DNA from: a virus
Direction: 5' to 3' (one strand)
IMG/VR virus record: IMGVR_UViG_3300032296_003714
Span: 43,330-107,329 of that record
DNA length: 64,000 nt
Every line of letters begins with the position of its first letter. Positions within the stretch are counted from its first letter, which is position 1. The notes below the pieces were generated by a model. That model did not search any database and was not told the DNA's origin. It saw only the letters and a list, made by a program, of their open reading frames with translations. Of this stretch, positions 24,970 through 36,200 are shown one piece after another. The translations under genes and the position numbers were made by a program.

Positions 24970-27900
24970 ATGGCAAGTCCATTACTAGTCACATCAGAGG
25001 TTTTTAGAAAGAAAATTCTTGTTAAAAATTTGACCCCTTATAACAAGTCGCCTAGGAAAATTGTGCCTCCTGTAGACTACCCTACAAATATATCTGATTT
25101 AGCGGTTAAAGATTCCCCTGACGATTTAATTGACACACCAATCTTTGCGAAAGAACTTTATACTAAAAACCAATATGGTGCTGAGGGAGGTTATAAACAA
25201 GTGCCTGACCCAGGAGCTTTGCTTAATACTAAATCTAATGAAGGCGAGTATGGACCAGGCCAACAAGATGCTAAAATTTTAGACCAAGGATTTTCTGAAT
25301 CAAAAAAATGGAAACCATTAAACGCTTATGCTAACGGACCAACAGTTGTCGACTCAGCAGAAGCATTTTCAACTTTAGACATTGTTTATCCAAACGGAGG
25401 CAGAACCCCAAACGGTCAACCATACCCAACAACATTTAACCCTTCATCATATAGTCCTGTATCAATATTACTAACATCTGACCCACAGGGTAGTAATGGT
25501 TTGTTGAGTGCTGACTCGTATATTGCTAGATTAGGTGCCACAGTATTAAGAAAAGAATTTGAAACTAGAATTGGTAATGAGATTAGACAAAACACAATTG
25601 CACGAGCAAACATATTCAATGTTAGAAGTGGTACCGACCTATTGAACATTGTTACAGGTAGAGTTCCTTTGATACAGCCTGATTATAGAATTACAGTACC
25701 TGCAAATCCTATATTAGCGGCAACTGATTTTGCTTTAAGGTTGGCTGGTAGTATATTACCCGTATCACCTATTGTTGGTTCATATTGGGATACTAGCATT
25801 AATTCAGGGCAACCAACAACAATACAACAATTAACAAATGCTTTCAAAAGGAGCGGAACAGGTAAGTTCTTCTCAAGGGTACTTGGTTTTAACAAAACAG
25901 GCTCACAACTTTTTTTGAATAACACAGGTGGAGGACAAAAATCAAGATTATTTGATAACCTTGACTATAACAAATACAAACCAAACTATACAAGAACTAT
26001 ATTAGATAGACTCGGTGGCGCAATAGTAGGAACAACATCAACTGTTAGTAACTATTATATTGGTTCAATAACATCAGACCCATCAAGAATACTTTCTCCT
26101 GGTGGTGATGTCCCTGTGGATAGTTTCGCTAGAGAAGTTAGTACACCTGTATATGGACCAACCGAGTTGGCTCAACTATACGAAGGACCTTCAAGAAGTA
26201 GTAGATTAGGTGCTAACGGACCATCATATGGTAATGGTGGTGGTGTTGAAGGTGGATTTACTTGGGTCTCACCAAAATATAAAGGAAATGCGGGTAAGAA
26301 AGTCGGTATTGGTGGAGAAATTATACAACAAGACGAAGACTTTAAACCCTCTTCATATAACTCAACTGAATCTACAAATTCAGAATTTAGAGACGGTTCA
26401 ATACTTGATGACACACAAAGATTGATTGATAGTCAACCATCTGGAGGTAGAAGACTACAACATGTGGGAAATGCTATAGACCAAGTAAGTAAAGTTTTCC
26501 ATGATGGATATAAAGAAATAACTAAAGGTTCACAGGTTATAAAATACACAGGTGCAATAGGACAAGAGGTTGGTTATGAATACTGTAGAGTTTTTACTAA
26601 AGACGTACCATACCTCCAATACAATGATTTACAAAAAGTTGATGGTATCACGACCTCAGGTAGAAAAATATCATATTCAGTGTTGGATAATACATACAAT
26701 CTAAACATATTTCCAAATAAAAAAGATAGTGCTGGTAATTCGACTAATTTAGTCGGTGACAATGAGAACACTTATTATGCTAAGAAATATATGTTTTCTT
26801 TGGAAAATTTGGCGTGGAGAACATCAAGTACACCTGGATATACTGTATCAGATTTGCCTGTTTGTGAGAGAGGACCTAATGGTGGTAGGGTAATGTGGTT
26901 TCCACCTTACGACCTAAAGTTTTCAGAAACTAATACCGCTTCATGGAAAGATTCCTCTTTCATAGGAAGACCCGAACCAGTCTATACTTATTCAAACACA
27001 AGAAGAACAGGTTCACTGTCTTGGAAAATTGTTGTAGACCATCCATCAGTTCTAAATCTGATTGTAAATAAAGTTCTAAATAATGAAACAAACAATTCAA
27101 GAATTGATAATATGATTAATTCTTTCTTTGCGGGTTGTTTAAAATATGACTTATATGAGTTGGCGGAAAAATATCCGTTGGCGAATCCCAATGAGTTATA
27201 TAATATCCAAAGAGAACTTGATGCTGGTAAATTAAGTAAAGAACAAGTACAAACAGTAAAGAATACTTTGACAACTGGTAATGAATCACCAACAGGTCAA
27301 GAAATGAGTGTTAAAAGTAATGTTGATTTAAATACAAATAATATTCAAACAGCGTTAACAGGTATAGGTTTTTATTTTGAAAATGAAGAACCTGATAATA
27401 GTTCATCATCGTTTTCATCTTTATACGATACATATATTTTAAGAAAACCTGTAATTATTGACCAGTCCCCAACAGTTACAGACCCATATAATAGTGGACC
27501 ACAACAGGTATCGACATTTTTCAATAATGTTGTTCAGTGGAATTACGAACAGTTCAATAAAAATTTGACTGACATATACAATGGATTTAATAGTGGTAAT
27601 ATAGAAAAGGTCATATTTAATTTAGCAGGAACCACAAGTAGTTCAACTAATAGACAATATAACAATAGAGTTAACTCAAACAGGATAGAATCTATTAAAA
27701 CGTATATTAAAAATTATAAACCTGGAGGAGCCCAAAAAACTTTGGGTCAAATTTCCGAAAGCAGAATAACTTATGTTACGGCAGCTTCAGAATCTTCAGT
27801 AAGAACAAAATCAAGTTCGGGATACGGAGAGTCTTATAATTGTGGTGAAAAAGATACAAAAAAAACAGACTCAACTAATGTGAATACGGTAAACGCGATG

Positions 27901-29940
27901 GCGTGTAGAAGGATTGTGATATCATCAATAAATGTTCAACAAAAAACACCTGTTGCTCAAAATCCGGCAAATTCTAACCAACCAATAGTTACCTCTCAAA
28001 ATGGAACCACTAATGTTGTACAGAATACAAATTCCAATAGAAGTCTACCAACAAAGAACCTTTCAAAAAAAGTCTTAAGGTTGTTGTTGTCTGAGTGTGA
28101 TTACTTTGAAAGTATTAAGGAGTATACACCAATGGTTTATGATAACCTTAAAGAAAAATTAAAATTTTTCAATCCCGCATTCCACTCAACAACCCCAGAA
28201 GGGCTAAACTCAAGATTAACTTTTTTAAATCAATGTTTAAGGCCTGGTGAAACTATACCAGTTGTTAAAAGTGTTAATGGGAAGGAAACATTACAATATA
28301 ACAATTCGGTAAATACCGCATTTGGTGCACCTCCTGTTTTAGTTTTGAGAGTTGGTGATTTTTATAATACAAAAATAATACCCGACAATTTGGCAATAAC
28401 ATATGAAGGATTGGATTTGAACCCTGAAGGTATTGGTGTACAACCCATGATTGCCAATATCACATTGAGCTTCAAGTTTGTCGGAGGTAGCGGAATAAAA
28501 GACGCTGTGGACAGATTACAAAACGCTCTTTCATTCAACTACTATGCAAATACTGAAGTTTATGATGATAGGGCAGATGTTACTGATAAGAGTTTAGAAG
28601 ATTTAGATACTCTGTTTGCTTCAATATATAATCCAACACAACCACCACCAACAACAAATGAGGTTCAAAATAATGACGGTCAGAAGAACGGAGGAACCAT
28701 CGGAGAAGTTTTATCAACTACAACAACAGAATCAGGAACTACAGGACAAATATCATACACCAAGTTTTTCTCTACTTTGTCTGATAAAACACAAGAATAT
28801 TTCAGAAATGTTTTAAATAAAAATAAAGAAGTTTTATCACAATATAATGAAGGGGTTAGACAAATGTTCACCTTCACAAGAAATTATACAAAGGGTCAGA
28901 TACTAGGTTTAGGTAATGCGGAATATGGGTATATTTTTGGAAAACCCGCAAATTACCAATCTAACATGGATAGTGTTTTTTCTGGTTTGTTATCAGATAT
29001 ACAACAAGATGACGATGAATTTATAGATTTTATGTCTAAAAAAGGATTTTCAAATAAAGCTATGAGGGCGTTAAAGACTAATTATAAAAATTATGTAAGT
29101 CAAAAACAATCAACTTATTTGAATGCTCTAAGTAAAACAATACAAGATTTTACACTATTACAACAAAACTATGTTATGGAAATTGCTAAATTAAATGCAA
29201 TAACATTTGGTAGAGTCGTGGGTCTTAATACTAAAGTTTCAGGAACTGACGGTTATCAAGAGAAAAATAATAATACTGTTACTTATTTTACAACTGGGGA
29301 CTCATTTTCAAATCTTACTAAAGACGGGGTTACACTTAGAACTTCATTAGGTCAATTTGCAATTGAGTGTGAAAAAACAATTTCTTTTGGAAAAGAAAAC
29401 TATAGAAATCAATTAGTCAGACCGAACAATGAAAAATTCGTTAAAGACAACATTTTCAAACAAGTAAGTGGTAATGGGAAGTTCGCTAGTGCAAATTTCC
29501 AAAGAGAGTATGTAATATTGAGTAATGAAGTTGTTGATATAAACAAATATAGTGCATTCAAAAGTTTTTTAATTAATGATATATTGAATACAAAATCACT
29601 TATGGAAAATGGAAATACTAATATAAGCGAAATGTTTGATGAATATTGGACTGGTCAAGTAAGACCAATTTTTGAAAAAGAAAACAAAGCGGCTTTAGAA
29701 TTTCTTGATTATTTAGAAACCAATACACTTAAAGATTATATTAACTATACTGCTTTAAAGGGACAGAGTGACAAAACTCTTTTCTATAGTAATCAACAAG
29801 ACGCTAATGAAGACTCTCTGAAAAATAAAAGAAAAGATGTTATTAATTCATTAGGAAAGTCAAGTAATAGTAATACAATTAAAAGTACTTTTAACGACGT
29901 GGAAGGTTCGATAAACATAACTAAAGTGAAACTAAACTAA
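24970..29940 (+). CDS. giant baseplate-associated protein, 1656 residues
   Basis: The largest visible unit is around residues 595-715: FSLENLAWRTSSTPG, GRVMWFPPYDLKFSE, IGRPEPVYTYSNTRRTG and SLSWKIVVDHPSVL, followed by a helical NKVLNNETNNSR segment. I associate this core with baseplate/hub proteins encoded near gp53/gp27-type genes, but the function is not proven. Linkers rich in Ser/Thr/Asn (DNSSSSFSS, STTTTESGTTG) separate domains, and the C-terminal 300 residues are helical. Its stop overlaps the next ATG by 1 nt. Together with the 2257-residue protein downstream, it probably forms the central baseplate. Confidence 0.6.
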   Translation: MASPLLVTSEVFRKKILVKNLTPYNKSPRKIVPPVDYPTNISDLAVKDSPDDLIDTPIFAKELYTKNQYGAEGGYKQVPDPGALLNTKSNEGEYGPGQQDAKILDQGFSESKKWKPLNAYANGPTVVDSAEAFSTLDIVYPNGGRTPNGQPYPTTFNPSSYSPVSILLTSDPQGSNGLLSADSYIARLGATVLRKEFETRIGNEIRQNTIARANIFNVRSGTDLLNIVTGRVPLIQPDYRITVPANPILAATDFALRLAGSILPVSPIVGSYWDTSINSGQPTTIQQLTNAFKRSGTGKFFSRVLGFNKTGSQLFLNNTGGGQKSRLFDNLDYNKYKPNYTRTILDRLGGAIVGTTSTVSNYYIGSITSDPSRILSPGGDVPVDSFAREVSTPVYGPTELAQLYEGPSRSSRLGANGPSYGNGGGVEGGFTWVSPKYKGNAGKKVGIGGEIIQQDEDFKPSSYNSTESTNSEFRDGSILDDTQRLIDSQPSGGRRLQHVGNAIDQVSKVFHDGYKEITKGSQVIKYTGAIGQEVGYEYCRVFTKDVPYLQYNDLQKVDGITTSGRKISYSVLDNTYNLNIFPNKKDSAGNSTNLVGDNENTYYAKKYMFSLENLAWRTSSTPGYTVSDLPVCERGPNGGRVMWFPPYDLKFSETNTASWKDSSFIGRPEPVYTYSNTRRTGSLSWKIVVDHPSVLNLIVNKVLNNETNNSRIDNMINSFFAGCLKYDLYELAEKYPLANPNELYNIQRELDAGKLSKEQVQTVKNTLTTGNESPTGQEMSVKSNVDLNTNNIQTALTGIGFYFENEEPDNSSSSFSSLYDTYILRKPVIIDQSPTVTDPYNSGPQQVSTFFNNVVQWNYEQFNKNLTDIYNGFNSGNIEKVIFNLAGTTSSSTNRQYNNRVNSNRIESIKTYIKNYKPGGAQKTLGQISESRITYVTAASESSVRTKSSSGYGESYNCGEKDTKKTDSTNVNTVNAMACRRIVISSINVQQKTPVAQNPANSNQPIVTSQNGTTNVVQNTNSNRSLPTKNLSKKVLRLLLSECDYFESIKEYTPMVYDNLKEKLKFFNPAFHSTTPEGLNSRLTFLNQCLRPGETIPVVKSVNGKETLQYNNSVNTAFGAPPVLVLRVGDFYNTKIIPDNLAITYEGLDLNPEGIGVQPMIANITLSFKFVGGSGIKDAVDRLQNALSFNYYANTEVYDDRADVTDKSLEDLDTLFASIYNPTQPPPTTNEVQNNDGQKNGGTIGEVLSTTTTESGTTGQISYTKFFSTLSDKTQEYFRNVLNKNKEVLSQYNEGVRQMFTFTRNYTKGQILGLGNAEYGYIFGKPANYQSNMDSVFSGLLSDIQQDDDEFIDFMSKKGFSNKAMRALKTNYKNYVSQKQSTYLNALSKTIQDFTLLQQNYVMEIAKLNAITFGRVVGLNTKVSGTDGYQEKNNNTVTYFTTGDSFSNLTKDGVTLRTSLGQFAIECEKTISFGKENYRNQLVRPNNEKFVKDNIFKQVSGNGKFASANFQREYVILSNEVVDINKYSAFKSFLINDILNTKSLMENGNTNISEMFDEYWTGQVRPIFEKENKAALEFLDYLETNTLKDYINYTALKGQSDKTLFYSNQQDANEDSLKNKRKDVINSLGKSSNSNTIKSTFNDVEGSINITKVKLN

Positions 29941-30263
29941 TGGGATTTCCTTATTATAATAGATATTCGACCTTCTTAATAAATGGAGAACAGACAGTGG
30001 TTCCCTATGTTCCAGTACCCAATAAAACGAGCGATAAGACTTATATATATAAAGTAGGTAAAAGTAGGTTGGATAAAGTCTCACAAGAATTTTATGGTAC
30101 ACCGTATTTCGGATGGTTGATATTACAGGCAAACCCACAATATGGTGGTTTAGAAAATTATATTTATGACGGTGCTATATTGACAATCCCATTTCCTCTC
30201 ATACCATCTTTACAAGATTATAAAGGAGCATTAGAAAACTATTTCTATTATTATGGCAGATAA
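29940..30263 (+). CDS. gp53: LysM-like baseplate wedge protein (gp53-like)
   Basis: A 107-residue protein. It carries the LysM-type pattern KTYIYKVGKSRLDKVSQEFY and GTPYFGWLILQANPQYGG, then DGAILTIPFPL. T4 gp53 and the tail protein X family use this fold to join wedges to the hub. The gene overlaps its neighbours on both sides (1 nt at 29940, 11 nt at 30253-30263), showing a tightly coupled baseplate operon. Confidence 0.75.
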   Translation: MGFPYYNRYSTFLINGEQTVVPYVPVPNKTSDKTYIYKVGKSRLDKVSQEFYGTPYFGWLILQANPQYGGLENYIYDGAILTIPFPLIPSLQDYKGALENYFYYYGR

Positions 30264-33200
30264 TTTTTTATCGGACAACAGTGGTAACATATTGGTCGAG
30301 TTTGATTATAACAATATTATTATTGTTGACCCAAACAAAACAATAGACAGCCAAGGTAAAACTCAGGAAAGACTGGTTGACCATGAAAATTTGGTTATGT
30401 TTGTCAACTTAGAGGCTGAGGTGTTACCTAGAACAAAATTGGCGGTTGGGGGTAGTCCTCAAAATGTTGCTACAACAGTATCGATTGCAAAAATTAATTT
30501 TTTAGCACCAAATAAGGATAATTATTTTTCTACACAATATTATGATGAGTTAACAGGTTTGAATACAAATAATGGTACGGGACAAAATCAAACAACTGAA
30601 ACACTAGAAAATAATCCAAACAACAAACGACCTTACATTAAGACATCCGTTGTAACTAATGGTGTTGATGGTACGATAGACAATGGGTTATTGGGTATTA
30701 CAAGTATAAATGTAAGATTAGGAACATCTTTTATACCGACAGTAGATGTAGAATTGGAGGATGTACAAGGAAGGGCGTTGTTCCAACTTGGAGATAATTC
30801 ACCATATGCTGCATTTTTCAATTTACCATATCCACCATTTTATTTAACAATAAAAGGGTATTATGGGCAAGCGGTAAGATACCAACTTAATCTTGAAAAA
30901 TTTAATGCAAGGTTCAACTCTTTTAGTGGGAACTACCAAGTGTCATTAAAGTTTCAAGGATATAAGTTCAATATTTTGAATGAAATTGAGATGGGGAGCT
31001 TGTTTGCAACCCCACACATGTATTCAACAAGATATGATATCTCAAGTGGTTCTAATCCAAGAGTTAATACTTCGATAAATTCACAATCAACAGGAACAAC
31101 ACCTATTTTAAATTCAAATGATACTCAAGTTAATGTTGAGTCAATTGTAACTGAAAGGGGATATGAAAAAATACTTGAGGTATACAGTGAATATAAGGCT
31201 AAAGGTATATTGGCTGCTGATTTTCCTGAGTTAACATTGGCTCAGTTTATGTATAAGATAGATTTGTTTGAAACAAATGTATTGGAAACATATCCAAAGG
31301 CAAATGTCCAACCATTGACTGATTGTAGAAAATACAAGGCATTATTGAAAGAATATTATGGGAAGGTTTACCAAGATTCAAATTCTTGGTTTAATAAATG
31401 GATGAATCCAAAACCACTAATAGGAAATCAGGACCAAATGTATTATGTGTTCAAAGACTTTACAGCGGCAGAAAAAACTACGGCACAGGCAGAACTAAAA
31501 AATATTCTTAACACATACAGAATAAAACTTGACGAGTCAGGTGTATTAGGAAGTGGAGGAAGGTCACCCGTTGAAAACAGTATACAAATTACAGATATCA
31601 TCTTAAATAATTTCAACTTTCAGGCAAATATAAACGAACAAAAAACTATACAATCAATTACAGGGATTGTTAGACCTAGTCCCGATTCTGAAGCATTTAT
31701 TAAGGCAAGAGAAATCATATCACAATTATATAAAGTTACATTTGTTACTGACCAGACAAATTCTGTAAGTGTACAATCAGTGAGCAAATTAGATTTTTTA
31801 TTAGAACCCATTTTTCAGTTTAGTGAGTTTACAAATAAAATACAAACGATGGAGGCCGAGGCTAATAGAAAATTAGGTGAGTATGAGACTTTAATTACTG
31901 AAGATTTAGCAAAAAAACTCGAAGACGACAGGTTAGGTATTGGATTTCTACCAACGGTAAGAAATGTTAGTGCAATAATAATGGCTTCAGCTGAAGGTTT
32001 CATTAGACTAATGGACGAGGTACATACGAAGGCTTGGAATAAAAGAAATGATGATGTAAGAAGGAGGGTTATTCTACAAAATACTTCTTCGGCGCCTGCT
32101 TCAGATGCAAAAAACCTTGCACAAAAAATTCCGTCAGAGCAAACCACACAATCACAAATACCGGTGTACCCGTGGCCACAATTCTTTGTTGAAACACCTG
32201 ATGATAAAAAAGGTAGATTCCAACTCAGATATTTGGCGGACCCGTCTGTTGTTTCACTAACTGCAGGAAATAGATATGATGTGTGGCCTGAGGTTGAGTT
32301 TGTTGAAGAATATTTAAAAGGACTGACTCAAAAATTTGACCCTCCAATATCGCAACCACCATCAAATAGCTCAAGTATAACTAACTTAATTAATATTAAC
32401 GCTATTGAATTTCCGCAAAACAATTTAGCATATAGAAATAAAGAAGAAATTAAATTCTTCTATGAAATATATGAAAGACAATTTGTTACTGCTCATTATT
32501 CGGGACTTAGTAGAATTAAAGATGATAATCCATATTTAACTGCGTTATTAGATTCGATAAAAGATTATGAGAGTCAAAATATTGTAAGTAGCTTAAGTAT
32601 CAATAACCCAACACTAACCAGCAACTTAAAAAATTATGTATTCAATTCTACAAATTATGTAGAAAGACTTAGAGAATTTTCTAACAACGGAACAGGAAGA
32701 AGTTACCAAGACTTTATTAGAGATTTCTTTGTCACACCTTATCTTAGAACATTGACGGATAAATCATTTTCAATTCTAAATTTAGAAAATGAAGGGGCGA
32801 TACCGCAAAATAATTTAGCTAAAGTTGCAACTCAAATCCAAGAAGTTTTGGATAAAGCTCCTAATACAACGACGGTAATGGATACATATCCATTTACAGA
32901 TAATTCTTGGGTTTCTAAAAACATGGTACAAATTGATAAAAACCAAGGAGGACTGGTTTTTAATACAAACAAAACATTAAAGGTTTACAAACCAAGAAAT
33001 GTAATATCTAATTTTACGGGTATGACGGATTATAAATCCGCAAGACCAGTTACAAATTTCAATTATACTTTACCAATATCAACATTAGTTGACCCAACCG
33101 CTTTTGATTATAAAAGAAGTGCCTCACAACTTATACCAACAGAGGGTTATATGAGAACAATAGTCCCTGCGGTTAACAACCTGAATGTACCTCAGATACC

Positions 33201-36200
33201 CGAACTAACAACAACATCTATTTTTAATACACCGTTTTTTATAAATGCAATTAGTGAAGGTGTTGATAACAATAAAAAAGATAGTAAGTATCCTTATAAA
33301 TCTGCGGCATATCTTTTCTTGAACTCATTACCTTTAATTTCGCTAAGAGAATTGTTGAAAACTAAAGGTGATAATGGTTCTTATCTTGAAAACGATTATA
33401 TGTTTGCATCACTTAAAAAATTTGGTGCAATTCACAAACTTCCTTACGCATGGATACTAAAGATGGGCTCAATTTGGCACAGATATAAAACATATAAACA
33501 AGAAAATGTAGATATATTGGGCGGTGTTTGGGGTGATTTTAATTATATCAATAGTTATGACCCGATAACAAACAACCCATCTAAAATATATTCATATATT
33601 GATTCTTCAGGAAAAATACAAGAAATACAATTAGCAAATACTGTTAACAATGTCAGTACAACAAACGTTGGATTTTATCCAAAACTAATTAACGATTTTA
33701 ATTATTTCTATAATGGGTTTAATTTATTTAGTGGATACACAAATGAGGAGTTACAATCGGCCGTAGAAAAGAAAGGATTAAAAATTTTCAATATAACTAA
33801 TTCTAATATTAGTAATGTTAAAGGAGGTAATAACACTTTCAATCTTACCACATGGTCAGTTATGGTACCTGTTACGGATATCACTGTAAATATTGAAGAT
33901 TGTAAACCAACTACAACAACTACAACATCTAATTTATTAATAATCCCATCTTTCGGTTCAACAATTAATGAAACTAAAACCGCTTTGGTTTATAACTCAG
34001 AAATGGCAGAAGGAAAGGCGTTTAACGGAAACCCTTCAGTGTTTAATGGTTCTTGTAGACTTTTTTGGAAATCACCAAACTACGGATATTTTGATTCAAC
34101 ATTGGCAAGAAAACCTGAACCTGATGAATACATGAATCAAATCAGACAAGATATTAACGAATTGTCTCCATTTAGATTCTTAGGCGACGGTCAATATAGC
34201 AAAATAGATGATATATTTTCTGTTTTCAATAAAAGAATATTAGACTTGTTTGAGGAAGAGTTTTTGTATTTTTGTAAACCCTTAACTGATATAGAATTAG
34301 GACCAAAGACAGTTGTTTCATATAACGGCGTAAGGTCAAATAAAGACGATGTTTTCAGGAATTTCCAATATTTTATGAGAAACATGATGAAAGTACCGGC
34401 ACAGGGTACTCAGTCACTTCAAGATGTTTTCTTAAATAATATAAACAATCAAGCGGATGTGATACAAAATCAAATTGCATCCTTTTTAGAATATGATGTT
34501 TTATTTAGATTTGGAAATCCGTCAAATTATAATGAAAGAATATTTAATTCATTTGCGTCGTACACCACTCCTTTTCCTGTGGTAGTTGACCCAATACAAT
34601 TTGAACCATATGAAATTGATAGTTTACCATCTTCTTCTGGTGGGATAACACTTACACAATCAAAACAAAAATATTCTAAGGCTTGGAGAGAATTAGAGTT
34701 GCAAGTTGGTTTTTCTACAATAGAACAATTAAGATATAAAGATAGTGGTTCTTATATTACTGACTTTTTCATTGACAATAATATCAAATTTACCGTTGAT
34801 AACATTACCATATTAGCACCAATAATAAAAATATATGCCACACAAAAATTAATAAATCCAACAATAACTAGGTCACAGTTCACTACTCTTTTGGGACAAA
34901 ACGAGGCAGTTGCAAAGGCGTTACAAGATAAGATTTTGAATGGTGTTATGGATAAAGTTAGAACAAACCTACCAAATCAAAGCCAAGTTATACAAACTAC
35001 AAATCAAAGTGCTTTTGATGGAGAACAAGGTAAGGTAGAAACTTATGAAAAATTCAAAGCGTTAAATGATAAATGGATTGCTGGTGGTGATTTTACAAAT
35101 AAAACTTATTTTGAAGACATATTGTTTCTAGACAGAGCTTCAAGAAATATTGGAAATACATTACTCATTGATGTTTTTGAATTAAAGAAAATGTTGAATA
35201 AAAAAGCTGCCGAAAGTAGTTTAACCATGAGTGTATATACATTCTTGTCGGGGCTTTTAATAAATAGTAATTTTGTCGTTATGAACCTTCCAGCTTATGT
35301 GAATTTTTATAATGTGCAAGATGTAGACGGTGTTCAATTGAGAAAACCCGAAGGAACATTAGAATTTGCAAATAATTTATGGGGTACTTTCTTAAGTGTG
35401 GATTATAAGACATCGGGACCTAAAATGGTTTGTTTTTTCACAGGTAAACCCTCTCAATACTTAGATTTACCCGATAACAAATATTATGGATTCAGGAATG
35501 ATGGTTTTGATATGAGGAGAACTTCTGAAGTCCCTCTATTAGAAAATTTGGAAAATAAACAAGATTGGGCAATATCAAACAGATGTGTTGGTTTTGCTGT
35601 GGATATTGGCATAAGAAATCAAAATATATTTTATTCATTTACAGTAGGTCAAGAAAATGGTAAAGCAACTGCAGAATCTTTGAATGCACAATATAATATG
35701 TCTACACAAGCGGCAGGTGTAAATGTTGCAACACAGAATGTAGGATTATATAATATGTATAAACAAAGGAGTTATCCATGTACTGTTACTGCTTTAGGAA
35801 ATGCAATGATACAACCAACAATGTATTTCAACCTTAGACATGTGCCTATGTTTAATGGTCCATATCTGATACAAGATGTAGTACATTCGATATCACCAGG
35901 AAATTTCCAAACTCAATTTACAGGAACAAGACAAGGTATATTTGACCTACCACAAATCGACAAATATCTACAGAGTATTAATAGAAATCTACTTACCAAG
36001 TTGGAGGCTATTGTTAAGAATAGAAAAGAGCAGGTAGATAATATAGCAATAACTGACGCACAAAAAGCTGCTAATACACAAAGTAATGCTAACAATTCGG
36101 CTTCCACGGAAAATTCATGTGCCGCAATTACATCGTATCTCAATGAAGGATTTGAGAGTGTTAAAGTAACTGCAACAACTGAAAACCCACAAACCATGTA